The notes: generated by a model from the letters alone, not told the origin. A stretch of DNA of 64,000 nucleotides from Lachnospiraceae bacterium (GCA_016282915.1 JAEELW010000152.1:25408-89407), one strand, 5' to 3'; counted from the first letter of the stretch, positions 8,360-18,489 are shown. Made by a program: numbers and translations.

Positions 8360-9483
8360 CAGAGCCGGAACGCATCTTGCTGCTTGACCTGCAGTACTTT
8401 GCCTCGGACGGGCCCGGCGGAGAAAAGACCGAGGAACCTACCAGTAAAAAGCTGGAGGACGCCCGCAAGGAAGGGCAGGTCGCAAAATCAAGGGAATTTG
8501 CTTCGAGCTTTACGCTGCTCGGACTTTTTGTTCTCCTGCGCGTATGGATGGGGACGCTTGGGACGCAGATGGCGGAACTCTTCGGAGGCTTTTACGGCCG
8601 TATCAGTTATTTTACCGCGCTCCCCGCATACCGGGACAATTCGAACGAATACAGTACTTTGATAAATATCGGACTTTTGCGTACGCTGATCATCATGCTG
8701 CCTTTTCTGCTGGCGGGGCTGGTGATCTGTTTTGTCGCGGATCTGGTGCAGGTGAAATGGAAGCCGACCAGAAAGCCCTTAAAACCGAAGTTTTCCAAGA
8801 TCAGCCCCATCAGCGGTATGAAAAGGCTGTTTTCTGTGAGCAAGCTGGTAGAACTGATCAAGAGCCTTTTAAAGATCGGCGTGATGATCCTCGTGGTCGT
8901 AAACGCGCTGGAGGATCAGTGGCCGCTGCTCTTCATGCTCTATGACATGCCGCTCATGCAGGCGGTCGCCATCTGCGGAGAACTCCTGATCGACATCGGC
9001 ATGCGTATCTCCCTGATCTTCCTGGGGATCGCCGTTTTTGATTATATCTATCAGAAGCGGAAGTTCCACAAGGACATGAAGATGACCAAGCAGGAAGTGA
9101 AGGAAGAGTACAAATCCCAGGAAGGCGATCCGGCCATCAAAGGCAAGATCCGGCAGAAGATGCAGGAAGCTTCCAGGCGCCGCATGATGCAGGCGCTGCC
9201 CCAGGCGGACGTGGTCATCACCAACCCCACGCATTATGCCGTAGCCCTGCGTTACGATAAAGAGATCGCCGAAGCACCCTTCCTTGTGGCAAAGGGAGCT
9301 GACCTTATGGCTCAGAAGATCAGGGATGCGGCGAAAGAGTATAAGATCGAGATCGTTGAGAACAAACCGCTTGCCCGTTCCATCTACGCCAATGTGGAGC
9401 TGGGCGAAGAGATCCCCGAGGAACTCTACGTAGCGGTGGCTGAAGTGCTGGCGATCGTGTACCGCAGGACCGGAAGAGCGTAG
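8356..9483 (+). CDS. flhB: Flagellar export switch protein FlhB
   Basis: 375 residues. After a charged N-terminus (GEKTEEPTSKKLEDARKEGQ, the FlhB family opener) come four membrane segments (about 55-240) and a cytoplasmic domain with the autocleavage motif NPTH at residues 290-293. Self-cleavage between N and P switches export from hook to filament substrates. The start overlaps fliR and is preceded by GGGAGG. Confidence 0.96.
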   Translation: MTEPERILLLDLQYFASDGPGGEKTEEPTSKKLEDARKEGQVAKSREFASSFTLLGLFVLLRVWMGTLGTQMAELFGGFYGRISYFTALPAYRDNSNEYSTLINIGLLRTLIIMLPFLLAGLVICFVADLVQVKWKPTRKPLKPKFSKISPISGMKRLFSVSKLVELIKSLLKIGVMILVVVNALEDQWPLLFMLYDMPLMQAVAICGELLIDIGMRISLIFLGIAVFDYIYQKRKFHKDMKMTKQEVKEEYKSQEGDPAIKGKIRQKMQEASRRRMMQALPQADVVITNPTHYAVALRYDKEIAEAPFLVAKGADLMAQKIRDAAKEYKIEIVENKPLARSIYANVELGEEIPEELYVAVAEVLAIVYRRTGRA

Positions 9484-9554
9484 TATCAGAATTGCGGCGG
9501 AAGGGCAGTTTCCGACGCCGGGAGATCAATATTACAGGGAAAGGAGGAAAAGCC

Positions 9555-11603
9555 ATGCTTAAAAAGATACTGAAAGGCGACTATGTTGTTGCTTTTTATG
9601 TGCTGGCCGCGTTCGTCATGATGATCGTGCCTATACCGAGCTTTCTGCTCGATATCCTGCTGGCCGTCAACATGAGCGTTGCGTTTTCCGTCCTTTTCTC
9701 GGCCATGTTTTCAAGAGAGCCGCTGGATATGAGTTTTTATCCGACCATGCTGCTCTTTACGACCCTGTTCCGTATCTCCCTGAACGTTTCCTCCACCCGT
9801 CTGATCCTGATCAGCGGTGATCCCGGAAACGTGGTAACGACCTTCGGAAATTTCGTGGGCGGCGGCGACCTGGTCCTGGGCGTGATCGTATTTGCGATCC
9901 TGCTGATCGTGCAGTTCATGGTCATCAACAAGGGTTCCGAACGTGTGGCGGAGGTGACCGCGAGATTTACGCTGGATGCCATGCCCGGTAAACAGATGGC
10001 CATCGATGCCGACTTAAATACCGGTGCCATTGACGATGCCGAGGCAAAACGCAGGCGTGATAAGATCCAGGAAGAAGCAAGCTTCTTCGGTTCCATGGAC
10101 GGTGCAGTGAAATACGTTAAGGGAGATGCTGCTGCCGGTCTGCTCATCAGCATGGTCAATCTGGTAGGCGGCATCCTGATGGGAATGTTCCGGCGGGGAC
10201 TGGATTTCAACGGTGCCCTGAACGAATACGCCATCCTGACCATCGGTGACGGCCTGGTCAGCGCCATTCCCTCGCTGCTGATCTCCCTGGCTACCGGCGT
10301 ACTGGTGACCAAGGGCTCCAAAGAGGCGGATTTCGGAAATGTCCTGATCAAGCAGATCTTCGGCCTGCCGCGGGCTCTTTATGTGGTGGGTGCGACCCTG
10401 GCTTTCCTGGGCGTCTTCACACCGCTGGACTGGTTCATCTTTATACCCCTGGGCCTGATCTTTATACTTACCGCGCGCAAGATGGAGACCTCCATGAAGG
10501 AAGCCGGAGCGGAAGAAGCCGTGGAGGCGGAGGAAGCGGCGGAAGCCGAAGAGATACGAAAGCCTGAAAACGTCACCTCGCTTCTGCAGGTGGATCCCAT
10601 TGAACTGGAATTCGGTTACGGCATCATCCCGCTGGCCGATGCAAGTCAGGGCGGCGACCTGCTGGACCGCGTGGTCATGATCCGAAGGCATATCGCACTG
10701 GAACTCGGTACCGTAGTGCCGATCATCCGTCTGCGTGATAACATACAGCTGAACCCGAACCAGTACATCATCAAGATCAAGGGGATACAGACCAGTGAAG
10801 GCGAGATCCTCTTTGACCATTACCTGGCCATGAACCCCGGCTTTGTTGAGGAAGAGATCACCGGTATCCCCACACTGGAGCCGGCCTTTAAGCTGGATGC
10901 GATCTGGATCACGGAAGGGCAGCGTGAACGCGCGGAAAGTGCGGGTTATACCGTCGTGGATCCGCCGTCCATCATCGCGACCCATCTGACCGAGGTGATC
11001 AGACAGCATATCGCCGAGCTGCTCACGCGTCAGGATGTGCAGGGGCTTGTGGACAATCTGAAGGAGAGCAATCCTTCCATCGTGGAGGAACTGGTGCCGA
11101 AGCTCCTGGGCCTGGGCGAGATCCAGAAGGTATTGCAGAACCTTCTTTCGGAAGGGATCTCCATCCGCGACCTTCTGACGATCTTCGAGAGCCTGGCAGA
11201 CCATGCCACGGCGACGAGGGATACGGACCTTCTGACCGAATATGTGCGCGCTTCCTTAAAGCGTGCGATCTCGAACAAGTATTTTGCGGGAGAGAATACC
11301 GTGAGCGTACTGACCCTGGATCCGAAGCTGGAGCAGGATATCATGCAGAGCGTAAAGCAGTCGGAGCAGGGAGCTTATATCACGCTGGATCCCGAAAGGA
11401 TCCGCAAGATGATCGACAATCTGAAAGTGGAACTGGACAAGCTGCATGAGATGGGGGCCAGCCCCATCGTACTGACCAGTCCCATCGTGCGTATGTATTT
11501 CCGCCGCCTGGTAGAGGATTATTATAAAGACCTGGTGGTGGTGAGCTATAATGAAGTGGAATCCGATGTCGAGCTGCAAAGCGTCGGCATGGTGACCGCG
11601 TGA
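9555..11603 (+). CDS. flhA: Flagellar export protein FlhA
   Basis: 682 residues. Seven to eight membrane segments occupy the first 320 residues, with the conserved FHIPEP-region equivalent around FVVINKGSERVAEVTARFTL-like sequence, then an Ala/Glu-rich linker and a large cytoplasmic domain that binds substrate-chaperone complexes. The ATG at 9555 was chosen over a TTG at 9492 because AAAGGAGGAAA sits just upstream and the protein then begins MLKKILKGDYVVAFYVLAA, like its homologues. FlhA is the largest subunit of the export gate. Confidence 0.95.
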   Translation: MLKKILKGDYVVAFYVLAAFVMMIVPIPSFLLDILLAVNMSVAFSVLFSAMFSREPLDMSFYPTMLLFTTLFRISLNVSSTRLILISGDPGNVVTTFGNFVGGGDLVLGVIVFAILLIVQFMVINKGSERVAEVTARFTLDAMPGKQMAIDADLNTGAIDDAEAKRRRDKIQEEASFFGSMDGAVKYVKGDAAAGLLISMVNLVGGILMGMFRRGLDFNGALNEYAILTIGDGLVSAIPSLLISLATGVLVTKGSKEADFGNVLIKQIFGLPRALYVVGATLAFLGVFTPLDWFIFIPLGLIFILTARKMETSMKEAGAEEAVEAEEAAEAEEIRKPENVTSLLQVDPIELEFGYGIIPLADASQGGDLLDRVVMIRRHIALELGTVVPIIRLRDNIQLNPNQYIIKIKGIQTSEGEILFDHYLAMNPGFVEEEITGIPTLEPAFKLDAIWITEGQRERAESAGYTVVDPPSIIATHLTEVIRQHIAELLTRQDVQGLVDNLKESNPSIVEELVPKLLGLGEIQKVLQNLLSEGISIRDLLTIFESLADHATATRDTDLLTEYVRASLKRAISNKYFAGENTVSVLTLDPKLEQDIMQSVKQSEQGAYITLDPERIRKMIDNLKVELDKLHEMGASPIVLTSPIVRMYFRRLVEDYYKDLVVVSYNEVESDVELQSVGMVTA

Positions 11604-11620
11604 AAGGGTGATCCGGCAGG

Positions 11621-12895
11621 ATGATCATTAAAAAATTTATCTCAAAAACCGAAGAGGATGCGCTTGCCCTTGCCCAGAAGGATCTGGGTACGGACGTGAC
11701 CATCATCCATTCCCGTTACGTAAAGCCGCGGGGGCTTTTCTCGTTCCTGAGAAAGATGCAGGTGGAGATCACGGTAGCCAAGGAAGAGGAAATGGACCGG
11801 CCCGAAGCGCAGGCCAGGGATACGCTCCAGAAAGTGAACCAGGCCAGACAGAAGGGCGAGGAAGCAGAGAGCGAAAAGGATAAAAAAGAAGCCGGGCCCG
11901 AAAAGGAAGAGGGCAAAAAAGCGGAAAGCGGCGAAAAGAGTGCCGGAGCCATCGCCGAAGAAGTGCTGGAGGAAAAACTGGAGAACATCCAGAACCTTCT
12001 GGAGCAGAAGCTGAAGGGCCGTGCCGAAACGGAAAAGGCAAAGAAAGAGCAGAAGGAAGAAGAACAGAAACAGGAAGACCGCGAAAAGAAGGAACTGACC
12101 GATTTCTGCCGTCTTCTTTATCATACGCTGGTTGAAAATGAAGTGAGCGAGCGCAACGCCAACGATCTGGTCGATGAGATCGAGCAGAATTATGCGGGCG
12201 GCGTGCAGCTGGAGCATGTGCTTTCGCATATCTATCAGAAGATCATATTGAAGTTCGGCAGACCCACGAGGATCAATCCTGCGGAAAAAGGGGCGAAGCT
12301 GGTATTCTTCATCGGGCCCACCGGCGTGGGCAAGACCACGACGCTGGCCAAGATCGCCTCACGTTTCCGCCTGAGCGAGAACCGCCGCATCGTTCTTTTT
12401 ACCACCGATACCTACCGCATCTCGGCCACGGACCAGCTGAAGACTTATGCCGGCATCCTCGGAGCACCTTTTCATGTGATCTATTCCGCGGATGAGCTGA
12501 AGGAGAATTACGAAAACTATAAGGATTTCGATTATGTACTGATCGATACCGCCGGCCATTCCCACAAAAATGAGGAACAGAAAAAGGAGATGGCGGAATT
12601 CCTGAAAGCGCTGGACGGCGTTGCGGAGTGCGAGATCTACCTGGTGGTCTCCGCCACCACGAAATACAAGGATCTGGTGGCGATTGCGGATGCATATAAG
12701 GAAATATGCGACTACCGCCTGATCTTTACGAAACTGGACGAGACCCGGGAATGCGGCAATCTGCTGAACCTGCATCTTTATACGCAGGCTCCCATGAGTT
12801 ACGTGACCAACGGACAGAACGTACCGGATGATATCGAACTCTTTAATCCGCAGACCATGGCGAAACAGCTTCTGACGGACAGCGAATCCTCGTAG
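11621..12895 (+). CDS. flhF: Flagellar placement GTPase FlhF
   Basis: 424 residues. The N-terminal B domain (1-60) begins MIIKKFISKTEEDALALAQK. A very charged Lys/Glu-rich helical region (about 75-165) follows. The SRP-type GTPase domain has the G1 loop GPTGVGKTTT at 232-241, then TDTYRISATDQLKTYA and DTAGHSHKN (G3 region). FlhF sets the site and number of flagella together with FlhG, which is the next gene. The charged middle region is longer than in many homologues. Confidence 0.94.
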   Translation: MIIKKFISKTEEDALALAQKDLGTDVTIIHSRYVKPRGLFSFLRKMQVEITVAKEEEMDRPEAQARDTLQKVNQARQKGEEAESEKDKKEAGPEKEEGKKAESGEKSAGAIAEEVLEEKLENIQNLLEQKLKGRAETEKAKKEQKEEEQKQEDREKKELTDFCRLLYHTLVENEVSERNANDLVDEIEQNYAGGVQLEHVLSHIYQKIILKFGRPTRINPAEKGAKLVFFIGPTGVGKTTTLAKIASRFRLSENRRIVLFTTDTYRISATDQLKTYAGILGAPFHVIYSADELKENYENYKDFDYVLIDTAGHSHKNEEQKKEMAEFLKALDGVAECEIYLVVSATTKYKDLVAIADAYKEICDYRLIFTKLDETRECGNLLNLHLYTQAPMSYVTNGQNVPDDIELFNPQTMAKQLLTDSESS

Positions 12896-13017
12896 CAGCG
12901 GAAAACACGGAGCGGTCCCGGGTAGCGGTCGGAAGCGGAAATGACCGGATCTCAGGGAAGGATGAAAGCAAAATGCATGCGGAACATGCATAAATATCAT
13001 ATCAGGGAAATATCAGA

Positions 13018-13908
13018 ATGGATCAGGCACAACAGTTAAGAAATATCATAAAAGCAAACCCCCAGGCCGGCGCTCCCAGGCCTCTTGCCCGCGTGATCAC
13101 GGTCACCAGCGGAAAGGGCGGCGTGGGCAAGTCCAATACGGCGATCAATCTGGCGATCTATTTCAAGAAACTCGGTCAGCGTGTGATCATACTGGACGCC
13201 GATTTCGGCCTGGCAAATATCGAGATCATGTTCGGCACCCTGCCCAAAGCAAATCTGAGCGACCTGATCTATCAGGGTAAGAACATCACCGAGATCATCA
13301 CCTGGGGGCCGGGCGATGTGGGCTTTATCTCCGGCGGATCGGGGATCGCGGGACTTTCCAATCTCGGCAGGGAATATCTGACCTATATCATACAGAACCT
13401 GGCGCAGCTGGATGCGATCGCGGATGTGATCATCATCGATACCGGGGCGGGCATCTCGGATGCCGTACTGGAATTCCTGGTAGCAAGCGGCGAGATCCTG
13501 CTGATCACCACGCCCGAGCCCACCTCGATCACGGATTCCTATTCGCTCTTAAAAGCGCTGAACCGCCATCCCCGTTTTTCACGGGAGAATTCGCAGATCA
13601 AGGTGATCGCGAACCGCGTGGAAAACGAAGCGGACGGAGAAGTGCTCTTTAAAAAACTGAATGTTGTTGTGGGACGTTTTCTGGGGCTGCCGCTGGAATA
13701 CCTCGGCGCCGTGCCCCAGGATAAACATCTGAATCAGGCAGTCATGCAGCAGAAACCCGTTTCGCTGGCCAATCCGGATGCCAAATCCGCGCTGGCTTTT
13801 CAATCCATAGCGGCGAGACTGATGCATCTGGAAACCGAAGGCAGGGTTAAGAAGCGCGGAATGGCGGCGTTCTTTTCCCATATAGTTGCGAACAAGAAAG
13901 GACAATGA
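13018..13908 (+). CDS. flhG: Flagellar number regulator FlhG (MinD-like ATPase)
   Basis: 296 residues of the MinD/ParA family. The deviant Walker A motif SGKGGVGKSN lies at 31-40; LDADFGLANIEIMFG and IIDTGAGIS follow. The N-terminal segment MDQAQQLRNII contains the D-Q-A-x-x-L-R motif that activates FlhF GTPase. It limits flagellar number and acts on the membrane when ATP-bound. The 122-base gap after flhF contains a small ATGCATG palindrome but no clear promoter; the ribosome site is weak. Confidence 0.94.
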   Translation: MDQAQQLRNIIKANPQAGAPRPLARVITVTSGKGGVGKSNTAINLAIYFKKLGQRVIILDADFGLANIEIMFGTLPKANLSDLIYQGKNITEIITWGPGDVGFISGGSGIAGLSNLGREYLTYIIQNLAQLDAIADVIIIDTGAGISDAVLEFLVASGEILLITTPEPTSITDSYSLLKALNRHPRFSRENSQIKVIANRVENEADGEVLFKKLNVVVGRFLGLPLEYLGAVPQDKHLNQAVMQQKPVSLANPDAKSALAFQSIAARLMHLETEGRVKKRGMAAFFSHIVANKKGQ

Positions 13909-14633
13909 TGGATCTTTATGAGATTGTAAGACCCGGAGACCGGGTAGACATCGAGAGGAGCTCGGATAAAGACAATCCCGGAGGGGAGAAGCATTATTAC
14001 ATCACCAAGGTCTATGATATGGATGAGGACGAAGATGAGATCGAGATCCTCATGCCCATGGAGAAAACACGGATGATCGTGCTCTCCGTCGGGGAAGAAT
14101 ATGAACTGTACTTTTACGCCGGAAAGGGGATCTACACCTGTACGGCCGAGGTGACGAGCCGGCGGAACGACAGCGGTATTGCCATAGCGGTACTTGAGCC
14201 GCTTACCGAGCTGAGCCGGCACCAGCGCAGGGAATACTTCCGTTACGACTGTGTCATCGGCATGACGGCCCGGGCACTTGGGCCGGATGAGACCAGGCTT
14301 TATGAGACCCATAAAGAACTGGATCCGCTGCGTGAGCCGCAGGACAAAGGTGTGATCGTAGATCTGTCCGGAGGAGGCATACGTTTCGTATCGGCAGAGA
14401 GTTATGCGGTAGGCGGCCTGCTCCATTGCCGCTTCATCCTTCCGATCAAAGGGCAGATGAACACTTATAACGAAGTACTGCGCATACTTGCCGAAGATAC
14501 GGTGGCGAACAACCCTTCCAACCGCGAATACCGCGGCCAGTTCCTCGGCATGGTCAACGGGGACCGGGAAGATATTATACGCTATATCTTTGACGAAGAA
14601 AGGAAGATGAGAGCAAAGATCAGCGGGCATTAA
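13905..14633 (+). CDS. PilZ domain protein, YcgR-like flagellar brake
   Basis: 242 residues. An N-terminal YcgR-like domain (about 1-100) is followed by a PilZ domain with both signature elements: R109xxxR113 in QRREYFR, and D153xSxxG in DLSGGGIRF. These residues bind cyclic di-GMP in characterised PilZ proteins. The start overlaps the flhG stop by four bases (ATGA), so it is expressed with the flagellar genes. By analogy with YcgR/MotI it probably slows or disengages the stator when cyclic di-GMP is high; that function is inferred. Confidence 0.9.
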   Translation: MMDLYEIVRPGDRVDIERSSDKDNPGGEKHYYITKVYDMDEDEDEIEILMPMEKTRMIVLSVGEEYELYFYAGKGIYTCTAEVTSRRNDSGIAIAVLEPLTELSRHQRREYFRYDCVIGMTARALGPDETRLYETHKELDPLREPQDKGVIVDLSGGGIRFVSAESYAVGGLLHCRFILPIKGQMNTYNEVLRILAEDTVANNPSNREYRGQFLGMVNGDREDIIRYIFDEERKMRAKISGH

Positions 14634-14648
14634 GAGCAGTTGTAACAG

Positions 14649-14679
14649 TAAAATCTCCTTGTACAAAAAGGAGATTTTA
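14649..14679 (+). terminator. Terminator-like hairpin after the PilZ gene
   Basis: Perfect 12-bp inverted repeat: 14649-14660 pairs with 14668-14679, with a 7-nt loop. The 3' arm ends in TTTTA, giving a short U-run. It probably ends the flagellar transcript. It also overlaps the -35 element of the next promoter. Confidence 0.7.
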
Positions 14680-14688
14680 TGCTATAAT
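14659..14688 (+). promoter_or_regulatory. Promoter for the cheB-cheA operon
   Basis: TTGTAC (14659-14664), an 18-base spacer and a perfect TATAAT (14683-14688) fit a housekeeping sigma-A promoter about 70 bases before cheB. Its -35 box lies inside the terminator hairpin at 14649-14679. Confidence 0.6.
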
Positions 14689-14761
14689 CCAGACAGGTAT
14701 TTATGCAATTTTACGGTGTTTTGGCAGGGCAAACCGGAACTTACCGAAGGAGAAATATGTT

Positions 14762-15844
14762 ATGGAGCGCAAGAAAATCCTTTTAGTCGATGACTCTGCA
14801 CTTACGAGAAGAGTTGTCTGTGATATAATAGACAGTGATGAGCGATATCAGGTTGACGGCATGGCCAATAACGGCCTGGAAGCGCTGAAGATCCTTGAAG
14901 AAAAGAGCTTTGACGGGATCATTACCGACATCAACATGCCCAGGATGAACGGTCTTGAATTCCTCAAGGAGCTGAAGAAGCGGAAGCGCGACGAACGCGT
15001 CATGGTGCTTTCCACGGAGACCAGCGAGGGCGCCAGGGTGACCATGGATGCACTGGAGCTCGGTGCGGTGGATTTTATCCAGAAGCCGCAGAGTGCGATC
15101 TACTCCAGGGATCAGGATTTTATACGGCGTTTCTTTGAGATCCTTGAAGCTGTGGTCTTTTCCAACCGCAAGGCTTCCAGCGGGATCTTCCGCAATACCG
15201 TGGTGCTCCGTCCCGGCGGGATGGTCGCCAGGATAGACAATGCGGCGGTTCCCAGGGAAGGCAAGGGAAACAAGCTGGTTGCCATCGCATCTTCCACCGG
15301 CGGCCCGAAAGCATTGCAGAGCGTGATCCCGAGGCTTCCGAAAAACCTGGATGCCGCGGTGATGATCGTGCAGCATATGCCGGTAGGCTTTACAAAATCG
15401 CTTGCAGAGCGTCTCAACAGCATGAGTGAGCTTACGGTCAGCGAAGCGGAGGACGGTGAGTTCCTCGAAAAAGGGCATGTTTACATCGCCAAGGGCGGTG
15501 CCCACATGAAATACGAAGAAAGCGGCGGCCGCGGAAGGATCATCTATTCTAACGAGCCCAGCCGCGAGGGCGTCAAGCCCTGCGCAAACTACATGTATGA
15601 ATCTCTGATCGGTTCCGTTTTCCACAGCATCGTCTGTGTGGTATTGACGGGAATGGGGCATGACGGTACGGAGGGCATACAGAACCTTGCCAGAAAGAAG
15701 AAACTTCACATCATAGCACAGGATGAAAAGAGCTGCGTAGTAAACGGCATGCCGGGCAGTATCGTTGCCACAGGCATGGTAAATGAAGTTGTCGATCTTG
15801 ACAATGTAGCACAATCGATCCTGGCAAATGTCGGGGTCAGATAA
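14762..15844 (+). CDS. cheB: Chemotaxis methylesterase/response regulator CheB
   Basis: 360 residues. The receiver domain (about 5-120) begins KKILLVDDSALTRR and has its phospho-acceptor at D56 in TDINMPRMNG. The C-terminal methylesterase domain has the catalytic triad S178 (ASSTGG), H205 (VQHMP) and D301 (GMGHDGTEG). CheB removes methyl groups from chemoreceptors and may deamidate glutamines. It is the first gene of the chemotaxis block. cheR, the opposing methyltransferase, is not in the window. Confidence 0.96.
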   Translation: MERKKILLVDDSALTRRVVCDIIDSDERYQVDGMANNGLEALKILEEKSFDGIITDINMPRMNGLEFLKELKKRKRDERVMVLSTETSEGARVTMDALELGAVDFIQKPQSAIYSRDQDFIRRFFEILEAVVFSNRKASSGIFRNTVVLRPGGMVARIDNAAVPREGKGNKLVAIASSTGGPKALQSVIPRLPKNLDAAVMIVQHMPVGFTKSLAERLNSMSELTVSEAEDGEFLEKGHVYIAKGGAHMKYEESGGRGRIIYSNEPSREGVKPCANYMYESLIGSVFHSIVCVVLTGMGHDGTEGIQNLARKKKLHIIAQDEKSCVVNGMPGSIVATGMVNEVVDLDNVAQSILANVGVR

Positions 15845-15862
15845 TAAAGAAGGAGAGCAGAC

Positions 15863-17992
15863 ATGGACGTAAGCCAGTATTTAGACATCTTCCTTGACGA
15901 GAGCAAGGAACATCTCCAGAACCTGAACACGAGCGTGCTGAATCTCGAACAGGATCCGGAAAATGCGGATACCATCGGCGAGATCTTCCGCGCTGCCCAT
16001 ACCTTAAAGGGTATGGCCGGTACCATGGGGTTCAAGCGTATGCAGAACCTTACGCACGATATGGAAAATGTCTTTTCCGAGGTGCGCGACGGTAACCTGA
16101 AGGTAAATGCGGGTATGATCGACGTTCTGTTCCGCTGCCTGGACGCCATCGAAGGCTATGTGACCATCATCGGCGAGACCTCGGATGAAGGGGACAATGA
16201 CAACGAGCCCATCATCAAGGAGCTGAATGATATCCTAGCCGGAAAAGGCGGGGCAGAGGCGGCACCGGCGGCCGGAGAAAAACCCGCGGAAGAAGCGGCT
16301 GCGGAGCAGCCTGCCGAAGCGGAAGCGGCTTCAGGCTGGAATATGGCCGATCTGAGCGAAGATGAACAGAAAGCACTGGAAGATGCGATGCTGGCCAACA
16401 AAAAGCTTTACAGTGTGACCGTGACCGTGCAGGAAAACTGTCTGCTGAAGGCGGCAAGAGCGTTCCTTGTCTTTAAGGCGATCGAAGAATTCGGTGAGAT
16501 CATCGCTGCCAATCCTTCGACCCAGGATATCGAAGACGAAAAGTTTGAACTGGAATTTTCGCTGATCATCGCTGCGGACGGAGAGCTGGATCCCATCCTT
16601 AAGGAGATCAAGGCGGTATCCGAGATCGCGGATGCGAAGGGCAGTGTATTTGACGGTGAAGCAGCACCGGCAGCTGCCGCTGCGGAACCCGAGAAGAAGG
16701 AAGAGAAGGAAGAAAAGCCGGAGGAGACGCATCCGGCGCCTGCGGAGACCACAGCTCCGGCTCCCGTAAAGAAGGAGGCACCGAAGAAGGATGGCGCCCA
16801 GCCCCCTGCAAAGGCCGAGAAGAAGGGCGGCAAACCCGCCGTAAACCGTACGGTACGTGTGGATATCGAAAAGCTGGATTCCCTGATGAACCTTGTCAGC
16901 GAGCTGATCATCGCCAAGAATTCCCTGGTGAGCGGCGCTACCAGCGACAGCGAATCCTCCTCCAATCTGCATGACCAGATCGATTATCTGGAAAGCGTGA
17001 CCACCAATCTTCATGAATCCGTCATGAAGGTACGAATGGTTCCCATCGAGAGCGTTGTGAGCAAATTCCCGCGCATGATACGCGATATCTCCAAGCAGCT
17101 TAACAAGCCGATGGAACTGTATATGAGCGGTGAAGAGACCGAACTGGACCGTACCGTGGTGGATGAGATCGGCGACCCGCTGATGCACATGCTGCGTAAT
17201 TCCGCCGACCACGGACTGGAAATGCCGGAAGAGCGTATCGCAAAGGGCAAGCCCGAAGCCGGTTCCATCTTCCTGGATGCATACCAGGACGGCAACAACG
17301 TTGTCATCGAAGTGAGAGACGACGGTAACGGTATCGATACCGACCGTGTACGCCAGAAGGCCATCGAGCGCGGCATCATGACCGAGGAACAGGCTTATGC
17401 GGCGGATGATTCCGATATCATCAATCTGCTCTTTATGCCCAGCTTCTCCACGGCGAAACAGGTTTCCGACCTTTCGGGACGCGGCGTAGGTCTGGATGTG
17501 GTAAAGAGCAAGATCGAAGCCTTAAGCGGCGAGGTGGATGTAAAGACCAAGCTTGGCGAGGGAACCACCTTCACGATTCGCCTTCCTCTTACCCTGGCCA
17601 TCATCCAGGCACTGATGGTGGTCGTCGGCGGAGAGAAATATGCCATTGCACTGTCCGGCATTCAGACCATCGAGGATGTGGATCCGAAGGATGTCAAGAC
17701 AGTGGAGAGCAAGGAAGTGATCAATCTGCGCGGCACAGTCATTCCGCTGCTGCGCCTGGACAACATACTGGAATGCGAATCGACCCGCAAGCCGGACGAG
17801 CACATGATCGTCGTGATCGCAAAGAAGGGCGACAAGCAGGCCGGCCTCGTGGTCGATCAGCTGATCGGACAGCAGGAGATCGTTATCAAGTCCATGGGCA
17901 AGTACATCAACAAGTGCAAGTTCATCAGCGGCGCCACGATCCTCGGCGACGGCGAGGTTGCACTGATCATTGATTCGAACGCGCTCATTTAA
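15863..17992 (+). CDS. cheA: Chemotaxis histidine kinase CheA
   Basis: 709 residues with the full CheA layout: HPt domain with phospho-histidine H46 (RAAHTLKGMAG); a CheY/CheB-binding P2 domain at about 175-270 between two Ala/Glu/Pro-rich linkers; dimerisation helices near 330-400; ATPase domain with MLRNSADHGLE, DDGNGID and GRGVGLDVV; and a C-terminal CheW-like domain (about 570-709). It phosphorylates CheB and CheY in response to receptors. AGAAGGAGAG precedes the start. Confidence 0.96.
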   Translation: MDVSQYLDIFLDESKEHLQNLNTSVLNLEQDPENADTIGEIFRAAHTLKGMAGTMGFKRMQNLTHDMENVFSEVRDGNLKVNAGMIDVLFRCLDAIEGYVTIIGETSDEGDNDNEPIIKELNDILAGKGGAEAAPAAGEKPAEEAAAEQPAEAEAASGWNMADLSEDEQKALEDAMLANKKLYSVTVTVQENCLLKAARAFLVFKAIEEFGEIIAANPSTQDIEDEKFELEFSLIIAADGELDPILKEIKAVSEIADAKGSVFDGEAAPAAAAAEPEKKEEKEEKPEETHPAPAETTAPAPVKKEAPKKDGAQPPAKAEKKGGKPAVNRTVRVDIEKLDSLMNLVSELIIAKNSLVSGATSDSESSSNLHDQIDYLESVTTNLHESVMKVRMVPIESVVSKFPRMIRDISKQLNKPMELYMSGEETELDRTVVDEIGDPLMHMLRNSADHGLEMPEERIAKGKPEAGSIFLDAYQDGNNVVIEVRDDGNGIDTDRVRQKAIERGIMTEEQAYAADDSDIINLLFMPSFSTAKQVSDLSGRGVGLDVVKSKIEALSGEVDVKTKLGEGTTFTIRLPLTLAIIQALMVVVGGEKYAIALSGIQTIEDVDPKDVKTVESKEVINLRGTVIPLLRLDNILECESTRKPDEHMIVVIAKKGDKQAGLVVDQLIGQQEIVIKSMGKYINKCKFISGATILGDGEVALIIDSNALI

Positions 17993-18015
17993 GCAGAAAC
18001 GAGGAGAGAACAGCA

Positions 18016-18471
18016 ATGGCAAACGAACTTAGTACGAATGTTAACGAGATCACCCAGTATATCGTGATCCGGATCGGTCAGGAGCAGTACGGTATCGATA
18101 TCAAGTATATCGATAATATCGTCCGTATGCAGCAGATCACCCGTGTGCCGCAGGTTCCCGCACATTTCCGCGGCGTTATCAATCTTCGCGGAGAGGTGAT
18201 CCCCGTTCTGAGCCTTCGCGTCAAGATGGGACTGGCCCCGGATGAAGATACGAAAGATACGCGTATCATCATCATCAAGATGGACCAGCACGAGCCCATC
18301 GGAATAGTGGTGGATTCGGTCAAGGAAGTGGTAAACCTTTCCAGCAGCGAAGTGGAAAAGGCAAGCTTTGATAAAAACGATGAGCGCGATGCTTATGCTT
18401 CGGGCATCGGCAAACATGAGACCGGACTGATCACGCTTCTTGATCTTGAGATGGTATTTCAGGGGCTGTAA
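18016..18471 (+). CDS. cheW: Chemotaxis coupling protein CheW
   Basis: 151 residues forming a single CheW domain, with the characteristic stretches QEQYGIDIKYIDNIVR and VPAHFRGVINLRGEVIPVL. CheW links chemoreceptors to CheA at the membrane-associated arrays. It lies 23 bases after cheA with the ribosome site GAGGAGAG. Confidence 0.96.
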   Translation: MANELSTNVNEITQYIVIRIGQEQYGIDIKYIDNIVRMQQITRVPQVPAHFRGVINLRGEVIPVLSLRVKMGLAPDEDTKDTRIIIIKMDQHEPIGIVVDSVKEVVNLSSSEVEKASFDKNDERDAYASGIGKHETGLITLLDLEMVFQGL

Positions 18472-18489
18472 CAGACAGGAGGTGCCATA

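Noticed and set aside
9492..9554. Upstream TTG start that would extend FlhA by 21 residues
   Set aside because: The ATG at 9555 has an ideal AAAGGAGG site and gives the family-typical N-terminus.
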